From CAYLLT01 sp964591605 (lineage in GTDB: Bacteria; Planctomycetota; Phycisphaerae; UBA1845; PWPN01), in contig CAZQEN010000136.1 of assembly GCA_964591605.1 (NCBI GenBank), positions 1-18,340 on the forward strand: a stretch of 18,340 bases of DNA. Direction: 5' to 3'. The position numbers and the translations under genes are program-made. The notes beneath the pieces are model-generated. The model saw only the letters and a list, made by a program, of their open reading frames with translations, was not told where the DNA came from and did not search any database. The first letter of the stretch is position 1. Each line of letters starts with the position of its first letter. Below are positions 6,589-13,388 of this stretch, piece after piece.

Positions 6589-7908
6589 GTGGGCGCTCTG
6601 ATCGCGACCATCAGCGCGGCAATCACGCTGGCGGCGGCCGTCTGGCTGTTGAAGACGGGCCTGTGGCCTCCGCGCCAGGGGTACGCGCCGCATTGCCGAA
6701 GCTGCGATTATGAGCTGACGGGGGCTGTCAGCAACCATTGTCCGGAGTGCGGCACGATGCTGACCACGCTGAACATCTGCACAGGCCGGCGCTGGCGCTC
6801 GCCCCGAAGGATCACGGCCGGCCTCGGTTGTTCGTTGCTCTCCATCTTCACCGGGTCCGCCGGCTTGCCGGCGATCGACTGGTATCAACTCAGACCCACG
6901 AGGTGGCTCATCCGCGATCTCGAAAGCCCTTCTTCGGATCGTGCGTGGGCTGAGCTCCAGCGCCGGATCGAGGCCAACCGGCTCTCCTCTGCAAACCGGG
7001 ATCGCCTGATCGCTTATGGCCTCAAGACGCAGGCAGACGAGAACTCCAACTACGAGCTGTTGGACCAGATCGAGACGTGGGCCCTCGACGGGATCATGCC
7101 AGCCGCGCAGAAAGCCGCCTACTTCGACCAGATCGCATCTTATGAGCTGCGGCTCCGGCGACGGGTGCTCCAGGGTAATCCGGTACCTTACGAGTTGAGA
7201 CGCAACGGCGCTCATTCGCCGAACTTCGAGACCCGCATTACCAGGGAGATTCGCATTGACGGTCTGCCGGCGAAACGCGCGGCAGGCGGAGGCTTCGCCT
7301 ATCATGGAGACCCGTACTGGAGGCCCGAGCGGGGCAACCTTCAGTGCAACGAACTCGGCCACCACACGCTCGAAGTCACCTGCACCGTAAGCGTCTACCG
7401 ACGCACGAGTCTTTGGCCCGCGTCCGCTCCCTCATCGACAGAGACCGTCTACCAGCGAACGCTCCCGCTCCAAGCCACCTTTGAAGTCGTATCCGCTTCC
7501 CCCGTCCCATTCATCGACGATCCACGCCTGGCTGAAGTGCTCCGACGATCGATCAGGCCGGAGGATTTTCATGTCGGCCGTGTTCAAGAGGAAGGGAACA
7601 AGCTTATAGCCCCTGTGAAAGCGGGTCGGCTGCCGGTGGATGTCCTCTTTGACGTTTATGTCTCACTGAACGGACAAGAGTGGTTCCTCGGCAGCGTCCG
7701 TCACGAAGCGGGGCTCGGGGGATGGGGTTCAGTAACCCGTTGTATGCGGGCTCAAGTCCCACCGGCAAGCCGGTGCGATCTGATCCTCCGAAGCAGCGAG
7801 CGGGCAGACCATCCCGAAGCGCTGCTCACGAAGGTCTGGCGCGGCGAGTTGGTCTACAGGGACGTGCCCATCACGCTTGGCCCTTACGCGACGACGGCCC
7901 CGGAGTGA
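6589..7908 (+). CDS. Planctomycete-type zinc-ribbon membrane protein, large form
   Basis: The 439-residue protein starts with a membrane helix (residues 3-25), then a zinc ribbon of four cysteines, CRSC (36-39) and CPEC (51-54), and a second hydrophobic stretch at about 75-95. The rest appears extracytoplasmic: a helical part with AWAELQRRIEANRLSS and LLDQIETWALDGIM (about 115-205), then beta-rich sequence up to the end. I know similar architectures only as uncharacterised planctomycete proteins. A zinc-binding membrane-surface role is the most that can be said. The GTG start at 6589 is chosen because no in-frame ATG lies upstream and the helix begins directly; TACAAA ends 5 nt before it. Near the C-terminus, about residues 383-396 are encoded by a palindrome-bearing stretch (7741-7780) that looks like an inserted repeat. 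Confidence 0.75.
   Translation: MGALIATISAAITLAAAVWLLKTGLWPPRQGYAPHCRSCDYELTGAVSNHCPECGTMLTTLNICTGRRWRSPRRITAGLGCSLLSIFTGSAGLPAIDWYQLRPTRWLIRDLESPSSDRAWAELQRRIEANRLSSANRDRLIAYGLKTQADENSNYELLDQIETWALDGIMPAAQKAAYFDQIASYELRLRRRVLQGNPVPYELRRNGAHSPNFETRITREIRIDGLPAKRAAGGGFAYHGDPYWRPERGNLQCNELGHHTLEVTCTVSVYRRTSLWPASAPSSTETVYQRTLPLQATFEVVSASPVPFIDDPRLAEVLRRSIRPEDFHVGRVQEEGNKLIAPVKAGRLPVDVLFDVYVSLNGQEWFLGSVRHEAGLGGWGSVTRCMRAQVPPASRCDLILRSSERADHPEALLTKVWRGELVYRDVPITLGPYATTAPE
7760..7775 (+). repeat. REP-like palindrome inside the large zinc-ribbon gene
   Basis: CACCGGC-AA-GCCGGTG is a perfect 7-bp-arm palindrome within the coding sequence, flanked by GGGCTCAAGTCC. It resembles the compact palindromes in the 8.8-9.1 kb intergenic cluster in style, though not in sequence. 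Confidence 0.45.
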
Positions 7909-8067
7909 GACCAACGATCTGTCGCGGTCCAGATTCTTCTCACCCGGTCCGCCTGGAGAGGCGAAATACCATCCAGGGGCCGATTTCCAGGCAGGACGGC
8001 TGAGGCCGCATGGCTCCGCCGCCGTGACGCGACGATTCCCGGACCCTCGCCCGATCAGGAGCCGGTG

Positions 8068-8700
8068 ATGGAACGTTCCTGGACGCACACGCTCAGCGAC
8101 GCGCTCGACATGCCGTTTTGCGACCCGGCCGTGGCGCGCGATGCCGAGGTGGACCCGCTGCTGTTCTCCGAGGAGGCGTTTCCGGTCCATTGCCCCGGCT
8201 GCGGGTATCTGCTCCGCGGGCTGCCCGACGGACGCTGCCCCGAGTGCGGCCGGCCGTTCAAACGCGGCCAGCTCCTCGTGCGCCAGTACGTCCATGAGCC
8301 GATCCAGCTTCCCTGGCGCAGGCGCCAACTGCTCATCGCGCTGGCCGCGGAGTTCGTCATTCTCGTCACTGGCATCACCCTCTTCCTGGCCACGCGCTCG
8401 GCCCCGGCCGCGAACCTGATTCAGCATTTCCAGACGCTCGTCCTCCTGCCCTACGCCCTGCTGGCCGGCCTCTGGATCGTCAGCGGCGCGATCATCCACC
8501 ACACAATCCGCCGGCACCAGCAGCTCCGCCAGAAGCGCGAGCAGGTGCGCGAGGCCGTCCTCCTCGCGGCCGCGATGGAGCGGGAAAGCCGTGAGCCCGG
8601 CGCCTCGCACACGCTCGGTCTCACATCTTCCCGGGAAGGTTCATCCACAGATCACACAGATGCACACAAATGTAATCTTGGGTCCGTTCAGGACAGATGA
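8068..8700 (+). CDS. Zinc-ribbon two-helix membrane protein, paralogue 1
   Basis: A 210-residue protein with a soluble N-terminus, a zinc ribbon FPVHCPGCGYLLRGLP continuing to RCPECGRPF (Cys42, Cys45, Cys57, Cys60), two membrane helices (about 88-108 and 123-145), and a basic amphipathic helix (146-170). It is clearly a paralogue of the gene at 9151: both share the pattern DPxxF...FPVHCPxCxYLLRGLPxxRCPECGxPFxRGxLLVxQYV. AGGAG 6 nt before the ATG at 8068 fixes the start over the GTG at 8065. The last 20 or so residues (from about STDHTDAHK) are encoded by a dispersed intergenic repeat, so the C-terminus probably arose by read-through into it. Function unknown; protein-protein or metal binding at the membrane is inferred from the ribbon. 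Confidence 0.75.
   Translation: MERSWTHTLSDALDMPFCDPAVARDAEVDPLLFSEEAFPVHCPGCGYLLRGLPDGRCPECGRPFKRGQLLVRQYVHEPIQLPWRRRQLLIALAAEFVILVTGITLFLATRSAPAANLIQHFQTLVLLPYALLAGLWIVSGAIIHHTIRRHQQLRQKREQVREAVLLAAAMERESREPGASHTLGLTSSREGSSTDHTDAHKCNLGSVQDR
8643..8662 (+). repeat. Dispersed repeat ATCCACAGAT..., left copy
   Basis: ATCCACAGATCACACAGATG matches 17 of 20 positions of the reverse complement of 9081-9100. This copy lies inside the 3' end of the zinc-ribbon gene. The two copies face each other across the palindrome cluster. Confidence 0.6.
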
Positions 8701-8800
8701 CATGAGGTTCCACCCTCTGTATTACTATCCGCGAAATTCTGTGCATCCCGCGAAGAATTGCCGGCACGAACTTGTTCGCGCATTCGTTTGAGCATTCACT

Positions 8801-8990
8801 GTCGTCCCGCAGGGACATGAGTGAAAATAGCCCAGCACTTCAGTGCTGGGTCAGGGCGACGTTCGCGAATCAGTCCCGTAGGGACGATTGAGGGACTCCG
8901 TCATTCGTCCCTACGGGACTGGAATCATGTTTCCGGCCGCTCCCAGCACTGAAGTGCTAGGCTATTCTCATGCCGTGCCTCCGGCACGTT
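8801..8990. repeat. Composite REP/BIME-like element with nested inverted repeats
   Basis: CCCAGCACTTCAGTGCTGGG (8831-8850) is itself a hairpin and its inverted copy, with one change, is at 8942-8961. Inside them, AGTCCCGTAGGGACGA (8872-8887) is a hairpin whose exact inverted copy is TCGTCCCTACGGGACT (8905-8920). The flanks carry GTCCC-GCA-GGGAC (8804-8816) and CGTGCC-TCC-GGCACG (8974-8988). This nested arrangement of paired palindromes is the hallmark of bacterial interspersed mosaic elements, which in other bacteria are mobilised by RAYT (TnpA-REP) transposases; no such gene is in the window. Confidence 0.75.
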
Positions 8991-9057
8991 TCACACGGTG
9001 ATTCTCAGGCTTGCGGGTGGAGCTGGTGGTGCATTCTGGCGGTCCTCCGGTTGGGTT

Positions 9058-9072
9058 GCGGGCAACGCCCGC
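9058..9072 (+). repeat. GC-rich hairpin
   Basis: GCGGGC-AAC-GCCCGC forms a 6-bp stem with a 3-nt loop in the same repeat-rich intergenic region. No U-tract follows. Confidence 0.45.
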
Positions 9073-9080
9073 GCTTTGCT

Positions 9081-9100
9081 GATCCGTGTCATCTGTGGAT
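9081..9100 (-). repeat. Dispersed repeat ATCCACAGAT..., right inverted copy
   Basis: The reverse complement reads ATCCACAGATGACACGGATC, 17 of 20 identical to 8643-8662. Together the two copies bracket the REP-like cluster as an outermost inverted pair about 420 bp apart. Confidence 0.6.
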
Positions 9101-9136
9101 CACTTCTGGCGGCGAGCGAATGCGGCGCCCTCGTGG

Positions 9137-9142
9137 TAACTT
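9137..9142 (+). promoter_or_regulatory. Leaderless-type -10-like box (TAACTT) of zinc-ribbon paralogue 2
   Basis: TAACTT fits TAnnnT and ends 8 nt before the ATG at 9151. No Shine-Dalgarno sequence is present between them. It is a weaker match than the boxes at 5831 and 9950. Confidence 0.35.
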
Positions 9143-9150
9143 CTTGCACC

Positions 9151-9651
9151 ATGCCTCATCGACTCCTGAGCAAGCTGAATCGCCCGCTCTTCGGCACGCT
9201 CGTCATCCCCGCCGAGGCACGCGTCGACCCGCAGCATTTCCCCGATGCTGACTTCCCCGTGCACTGCCCGCACTGCGATTACCTGCTCCGCGGCCTGCCC
9301 GAACCGCGCTGCCCCGAGTGCGGCCAGCCGTTCGACCGCGGGCGCCTGCTCGTCCAGCAGTACGTCGAACGCCAGGGATCCCGGGAGCGGAGAAGGCGAC
9401 TGGCAACGCTGGCCATCGTGATTCTCTCGCTGGTTCTGTTCAAGCCGGCAGGAGTCATGATCGGGGCCGCGCTGGGAGCGTCGATCGGCACACTCGATGA
9501 CTACGCCCGCGTCGCACGCTGGTTTGAGATGGCGCTGCTGGCGCTGATCTGCGGCTGGGTGGCGATCGATCTGCGGCGCTGGCTCAAACGGTCGAACCAG
9601 CGCCAGGCCATCCTGAGCCGGTTGCAGCCATCGAACACTCCTTCACCGTGA
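9151..9651 (+). CDS. Zinc-ribbon two-helix membrane protein, paralogue 2
   Basis: A 166-residue protein with the same layout as the gene at 8068: the zinc ribbon FPVHCPHCDYLLRGLP followed by RCPECGQPF (Cys39, Cys42, Cys54, Cys57), a basic segment (ERRRR, about 80-83), hydrophobic stretches at about 85-113 and 126-141, and a short basic tail. The start at 9151 is preferred over the longer reading from 8998 because the upstream stretch is encoded by repeat sequence and lacks a domain; it also gives an N-terminus the same length before the ribbon as its paralogue. A TAACTT box lies 8 nt upstream. Relative to paralogue 1 it lacks the long C-terminal helix. Function unknown; local duplication is the simplest explanation of the pair. 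Confidence 0.72.
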   Translation: MPHRLLSKLNRPLFGTLVIPAEARVDPQHFPDADFPVHCPHCDYLLRGLPEPRCPECGQPFDRGRLLVQQYVERQGSRERRRRLATLAIVILSLVLFKPAGVMIGAALGASIGTLDDYARVARWFEMALLALICGWVAIDLRRWLKRSNQRQAILSRLQPSNTPSP

Positions 9652-9949
9652 CGGTGTGAAACCGCACAGACGCAGAGGCCGCAGAGATCAGAGCGGCCGG
9701 GATGAACGGCCGATGATGCGATCTCTGCATGACAAATCCGCAACATCGTGTTTTTGTGAGAGGGCTTCCGGAACCACCGACGAATGCGGATGAACGCCGA
9801 TCCGAGCGATGAATCGTCTCCTGCTCGGTGTGCACCTGCGATGGCCTGCGGTCTGGCTGCGACCGAAGGCTCCGGCGTGGCTGCAGCGCCTCGGCGGTTC
9901 ACATTCTCTGACCCACCCACGCGGAAAGGCGGCAGGCATCGGACCCCGA
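9652..9949. other. Gene-free intergenic region with degenerate repeats
   Basis: About 300 bp before the flavoprotein gene. It opens with a degenerate stretch reading GCACAGACGCAGAGGCCGCA, of a kind often seen between planctomycete genes, and contains the nested hairpin at 9681-9728. I see no protein or RNA gene here. Confidence 0.45.
9681..9728. repeat. Nested stem-loop downstream of zinc-ribbon paralogue 2
   Basis: The outer arms GCAGAGATC (9681-9689) and GATCTCTGC (9720-9728) pair perfectly over 9 bp. Inside, CGGCC (9694-9698) pairs with GGCCG (9708-9712). It lies 30 nt after the stop codon at 9651. Without an adjacent U-tract it is not a classical terminator, but it could protect a 3' end. 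Confidence 0.45.
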
Positions 9950-9955
9950 TACAAT
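9950..9955 (+). promoter_or_regulatory. Leaderless-type -10 box (TACAAT) of the flavoprotein gene
   Basis: TACAAT ends 7 nt before the ATG at 9963, in the context GATACAATCGGGACGATG. There is no Shine-Dalgarno sequence, and initiation is predicted at the start codon itself. Confidence 0.55.
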
Positions 9956-9962
9956 CGGGACG

Positions 9963-11270
9963 ATGTCGCCTGCGGAATCCCAACATGCGGACGTTGCCAT
10001 CGTCGGCGCAGGCGCGGCCGGCCTGGCCACCGCCATCTTCGCCGCCCGGGCGAAGCCATCGCTGCGCATCGCCCTGCTCGACGGCGCGAAGCGGCCGGGG
10101 ACCAAGATCCTGGTCAGCGGCGGCGGGCGCTGCAATGTGACCAACGTCCGCGTCACACCGGAGGATTTCCGCGGCGGCAGCCGCAACACAATCCGCCGCG
10201 TGCTCAGTGCCCTGCCCGTCCAGCGCACGATCGACTTCTTCCGTGAAATCGGTGTGACCCTCCACGAAGAAGAGCACGGCAAACTCTTTCCGGACACGAA
10301 CAGCGCCCGCACCGTTCTCGAGGCTCTGCTGGCCGAGGCGCGGCGGCTGGATATCCGCCTGTGCTGGGACCATCGCGTCACAGCGATCGAGCCCGAAGCG
10401 CGGGCGAGGGCTTCGTCAGACGACGCCGCGAATCATGACAACGCCGCTGCGCCGGGCGGCTTCACCCTGATCACGAACAACGGTCCCCTGCGCGCCGCGC
10501 GCGTCGTCCTTGCCACCGGCGGCCTGTCGCTGCCCAAAACCGGCAGCGACGGGGCGGGTTACACCTTCGCCCGGCAGCTCGGCCACTCGCTCGTGCCTAC
10601 CGTGCCCGCCCTTGCCCCGCTGGTCCTCGAAGGCGCGTTTCACAAACCCCTGTCGGGCGTCTCGCAGGAAGTGGAGCTGTCGGTGCATATCACCGGCCGG
10701 CGGCCCGAGCGGCTCCGCGGCTCACTGCTCTGGACCCACTTCGGTGCCAGCGGGCCGGTCGTTCTGAACGCCTCGGGGCTCTGGCACCGCGCCCGGCTCG
10801 CGGGCCGTGATGTGCGAATCACGGCCAGTCTGCTGCCCGACGAGACGTTCGAGTCGGTTGAGCGGCGATGGATCGAATGGGGACACTCGCGACCGCGCGT
10901 CGAACTGCACACCGCCGCCGCGGAGCTTGTCCCGCAACGCGTTGCTGAGGCCATCCTCGCCGAGCTGCGGATCCGCCGCGACATCCCGCTCGCTCACCTC
11001 TCGCGTGAAGACCGGCGGAGACTGCTCAATGTGCTGCTCGGCTGGCCGTTGCCCGTCCGCGACAGCCGCGGCTACAACCACGCCGAAGTGACCGCGGGCG
11101 GAGTGCCGCTGAGCGAGATCGACCCCGCCACGATGCAGTCGCGCGTCTGCCCGGGGCTTTACCTGGTCGGTGAGATCCTCGACGTCGACGGACGCATTGG
11201 CGGGTTCAATTTCCAGTGGGCCTGGGCCAGCGGCTTCGTCGCCGGCAACGCCCTCGCCCGCCAGACGTAA
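9963..11270 (+). CDS. BaiN/HI0933-type NAD(P)/FAD-dependent oxidoreductase
   Basis: The 435-residue protein belongs to the HI0933/YhiN/BaiN flavoprotein family, cytosolic FAD enzymes of mostly unknown substrate (BaiN from a gut Clostridium acts on bile acids). Landmarks: the dinucleotide-binding VAIVGAGAAGLATA (11-24), GTKILVSGGGRCNVTN (46-61), VVLATGGLSLPKTGSDGAGY (181-200), LLWTHFGASGPVVLN in the middle, EVTAGGV near the C-terminus, and the closing FAD-contact motif GLYLVGEILDVDGRIGGFNF. The length is normal for the family. Residues 143-151 (EPEARARAS) are encoded by a 27-bp dispersed repeat inserted in frame into a variable loop before a beta strand, probably without harm. The gene stands alone on its strand with its own predicted leaderless promoter. 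The substrate cannot be inferred. Confidence 0.9.
   Translation: MSPAESQHADVAIVGAGAAGLATAIFAARAKPSLRIALLDGAKRPGTKILVSGGGRCNVTNVRVTPEDFRGGSRNTIRRVLSALPVQRTIDFFREIGVTLHEEEHGKLFPDTNSARTVLEALLAEARRLDIRLCWDHRVTAIEPEARARASSDDAANHDNAAAPGGFTLITNNGPLRAARVVLATGGLSLPKTGSDGAGYTFARQLGHSLVPTVPALAPLVLEGAFHKPLSGVSQEVELSVHITGRRPERLRGSLLWTHFGASGPVVLNASGLWHRARLAGRDVRITASLLPDETFESVERRWIEWGHSRPRVELHTAAAELVPQRVAEAILAELRIRRDIPLAHLSREDRRRLLNVLLGWPLPVRDSRGYNHAEVTAGGVPLSEIDPATMQSRVCPGLYLVGEILDVDGRIGGFNFQWAWASGFVAGNALARQT
10389..10415 (+). repeat. 27-bp dispersed repeat, copy B, in frame inside the flavoprotein gene
   Basis: 24 of 27 positions match copy A at 5747-5773. Here the element lies wholly inside a coding sequence and supplies exactly nine codons (EPEARARAS, residues 143-151). 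Confidence 0.7.
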
Positions 11271-11304
11271 TAGGTAATGAGTTCTGGGCTGACGCACCGC
11301 GCGG

Positions 11305-11310
11305 TAGAAT
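11305..11310 (+). promoter_or_regulatory. Possible -10 box (TAGAAT) of the TlpA-fusion gene
   Basis: GCGGTAGAATCGCC resembles the -10 context of other genes here (GGTACAATCC, GATACAATCG). It is 124 nt upstream of the ATG at 11435. No clear -35 is seen, so this is tentative. Confidence 0.3.
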
Positions 11311-11434
11311 CGCCGTCAGCCGGGCCACAGCCGTTTCGCCAGGGCGGGCTGCGTGCGGAGGCGGGTCCGCCCCGTCGGCCGGGACGCCCGGTTCGAGTGC
11401 TTCCTCAGGGCGGAGACTTCTGGAGTCGGTTGCC

Positions 11435-13342
11435 ATGCTCATCGAACTGCTGAGCCTGCTGTGCCTGCTCGTACCCCTGCAGTCCGAGCCCGCAGACCCG
11501 GATCCGGATGAGGACGCCCCCGCTCAAACCCAGCCGGCCACCACGCAACCGGCGGGTGGGATCATCGAAGGCATCGTCACCAACACCATGGGCGGCGGCA
11601 TCAGCGGAGCGAAGGTCCAGCTCGTGCGGATCGAGCCGCCTGGCGGGCTGATCGCCGAGGGAGTCACCAACGCGACCGGCGATATCGCCCTTCGCCTGGA
11701 GACGCCCGTTCGTGAGAAAACCAGCGTCCGTGCCACGGTCACCAAAGACGGCTACGCGCCCTTCACCCAGGACGTCGAGATCGATCCCGACGAAGACCTT
11801 CCCTTCATCGACGCCACGCTGACCGGGGCGGCCAGGATTCGCGGCCAGGTGCGCCGTGCCGACGACAACGCGCCCGTGGCCGGAGCCCGCATCCTGTGCA
11901 CAACGGGAGCCCGGGATATCGAAGCCACCAGCGATCATCGCGGCCGGTTCACGCTCGAAGGGGTGGACCAGGGGTCCGCCGTGCTCGTGGCGACAGCGGT
12001 CGGCTGGGCGACGGAGCGCGTTCCGGTCAAAGTCGAGGAGGACGAGACCGATGTCTTCATCGAGCTCAAGCCCGAACGGCCGGTCCGGATCGTGGCGAAA
12101 CGCTCCGACGGGCAACCCGCGCCGAATCTGCTCGTCGAAGTCGTGCTGCAGCCGTCCGAGCATTGGATGCAGGTGACGACTGATGCGGATGGACGGGCAG
12201 AACTCAAGGGTGTGGCCGTCACGATTCAGAAGCTCCTCATGCGCTACAACGGCGAGGGCTACGTGCAGATGAGCGGCTTTGAGAAGGCCTTCACGCTGCC
12301 GCGTCCGCGGGCGACCGGCACGTCGCCGTCGGATGTCGCTCCGGTCGAGATTCCCCTGGAAGTTCCGCTCGCCGCGCAGATTCACGGCACGGTGGTCGAT
12401 GCGCGGGGGCAGCCCGTGCTGGGCGTCCGCGTGATTGCCGGCCGCGAGCCCTACGGCTACATGCCGATGATCTGGACCTCCCAGGATGGAACCTACGAAC
12501 TGGGCGGACTGCCAACGGGGCTCAACGTCATCTCCTTCCAGCACGGCGACTATGCGACGGTCATCCGGGAGTGCACGCTCGAGGCGGGCCAGAACCTGCT
12601 GATGGACGCCTCGCTCGATCCCGGAGCGCCCGTCCGGGCCCGCGTGATGGACGAAGCCGGGCAGCCCATCGCCAACGCGTGGGTCACCGTCGAGAGCTGG
12701 AAGGGCTACACCACGCTGGGCATGCGGACGGTCACCGCCAGGGACGGCACGTTCGAGTTCCCCCACGCCCCCGCGGGCGAACTCGAGATCAGCATCGAGC
12801 GTCCGGGGTACGCCACCGTGCGTGAGAAGTTCACCGCCGGCGCCGCCTCCCGTGATGTGACGCTCAAGAAAACCCGGGACGATCAGGAAGGCACGCAGCC
12901 GCCGCGCGTGGCCAAACTCCGGATCGGCGACGCGGTGCCCGAAATCGTCGTCACCGCGACCGACGGCAAGACCTACAAGCTGTCCGATCTGAACGGCAAG
13001 TACGTGTTCATCGAATGCTGGGCGAGCTGGTGCGGGCCCTGCATGGCCGAGGTGCCCAACGTCAAGGCCCTGCGGGAGGCGACGAAGAACAACAAAGACT
13101 TCGTGCTGATCGGCATCAACCTCGATCGCGAGCGTCAGGCCTTCGACAAGGCGGTTCAGAAGGCGGGCATCGACTGGCCGCAGGTCACCGGGCCGAACTC
13201 GGGAGCGGAGAAGGCATTCGGAACCCTGGACGGCTTCGCCATCCCTTACTCATGCCTGATCAGCCCGGACGGCAAGCTCCTGGCCACGGAGCTGCGCGGC
13301 CCCGGCCTCGTGGACGAGGTCAAGAAGCATCTGGGAAACTGA
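11435..13342 (+). CDS. Exported carboxypeptidase-regulatory-repeat / TlpA-like thioredoxin fusion
   Basis: The 635-residue protein has a short hydrophobic N-terminus (MLIELLSLLCLLVPL, signal peptide or anchor), an acidic Pro/Gln/Thr-rich linker, then at least four Ig-like modules of the carboxypeptidase-regulatory type. These are recognisable by repeated G-x-V-x-D/N-x(n)-P-V/I-x-G/N-A/V-x-V followed by D-G-x-F/Y-x-L/F-x-x-L/A-P/x-x-G; examples are HGTVVDARGQPVLGVRV with QDGTYELGGLPTG and ARVMDEAGQPIANAWV with ARDGTFEFPHAPAG. The C-terminal 145 residues are a TlpA/AhpC-like thioredoxin domain with WCGPC (Cys533, Cys536) and a cis-proline at 604 (IPYSC). It probably acts outside the cytoplasmic membrane as a thiol-disulfide reductase presented on a stalk. 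The start is fixed by TGGAG 9 nt upstream of the ATG and by the signal sequence. It converges on the isochorismatase-like gene 46 nt away. Confidence 0.85.
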   Translation: MLIELLSLLCLLVPLQSEPADPDPDEDAPAQTQPATTQPAGGIIEGIVTNTMGGGISGAKVQLVRIEPPGGLIAEGVTNATGDIALRLETPVREKTSVRATVTKDGYAPFTQDVEIDPDEDLPFIDATLTGAARIRGQVRRADDNAPVAGARILCTTGARDIEATSDHRGRFTLEGVDQGSAVLVATAVGWATERVPVKVEEDETDVFIELKPERPVRIVAKRSDGQPAPNLLVEVVLQPSEHWMQVTTDADGRAELKGVAVTIQKLLMRYNGEGYVQMSGFEKAFTLPRPRATGTSPSDVAPVEIPLEVPLAAQIHGTVVDARGQPVLGVRVIAGREPYGYMPMIWTSQDGTYELGGLPTGLNVISFQHGDYATVIRECTLEAGQNLLMDASLDPGAPVRARVMDEAGQPIANAWVTVESWKGYTTLGMRTVTARDGTFEFPHAPAGELEISIERPGYATVREKFTAGAASRDVTLKKTRDDQEGTQPPRVAKLRIGDAVPEIVVTATDGKTYKLSDLNGKYVFIECWASWCGPCMAEVPNVKALREATKNNKDFVLIGINLDRERQAFDKAVQKAGIDWPQVTGPNSGAEKAFGTLDGFAIPYSCLISPDGKLLATELRGPGLVDEVKKHLGN

Positions 13343-13388
13343 ACACGCTCGCAAACTCTGATTCGCTATGACAGACGATCAGCCGCTG

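Larger units (their letters stand above)
8701..9150. other. Gene-free palindrome-rich intergenic region
   Basis: About 450 bp between the two small zinc-ribbon genes, with no convincing coding sequence. It is largely made of hairpin-forming units (8804-8816, 8831-8850, 8872-8887, 8905-8920, 8942-8961, 8974-8988, 9058-9072) and an inverted copy of the ATCCACAGAT repeat (9081-9100). The downstream gene's -10-like box (TAACTT, 9137-9142) closes the region. Confidence 0.6.

Noticed and set aside
7725..7795. tRNA-like T-arm (GGGCTCAAGTCCC)
   Set aside because: No matching acceptor, D or anticodon arms, wrong T-loop start (GCTC rather than GTTC), and it lies inside an intact coding sequence.
8998..9150. 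51-residue extension of zinc-ribbon paralogue 2
   Set aside because: It is encoded by the repeat-rich intergenic sequence and makes no sense against the paralogue, which begins about 40 residues before the first ribbon cysteine.
9681..9728. Rho-independent terminator after zinc-ribbon paralogue 2
   Set aside because: The nested stem is strong but the nearest T-run (GTGTTTTTGTG) is over 20 nt further on, so it does not fit an intrinsic terminator.
11216..11434. N-terminal extension of the TlpA-fusion protein
   Set aside because: The upstream stretch overlaps the end of the flavoprotein gene and is low-complexity; the ATG at 11435 has TGGAG and is followed by a signal sequence.
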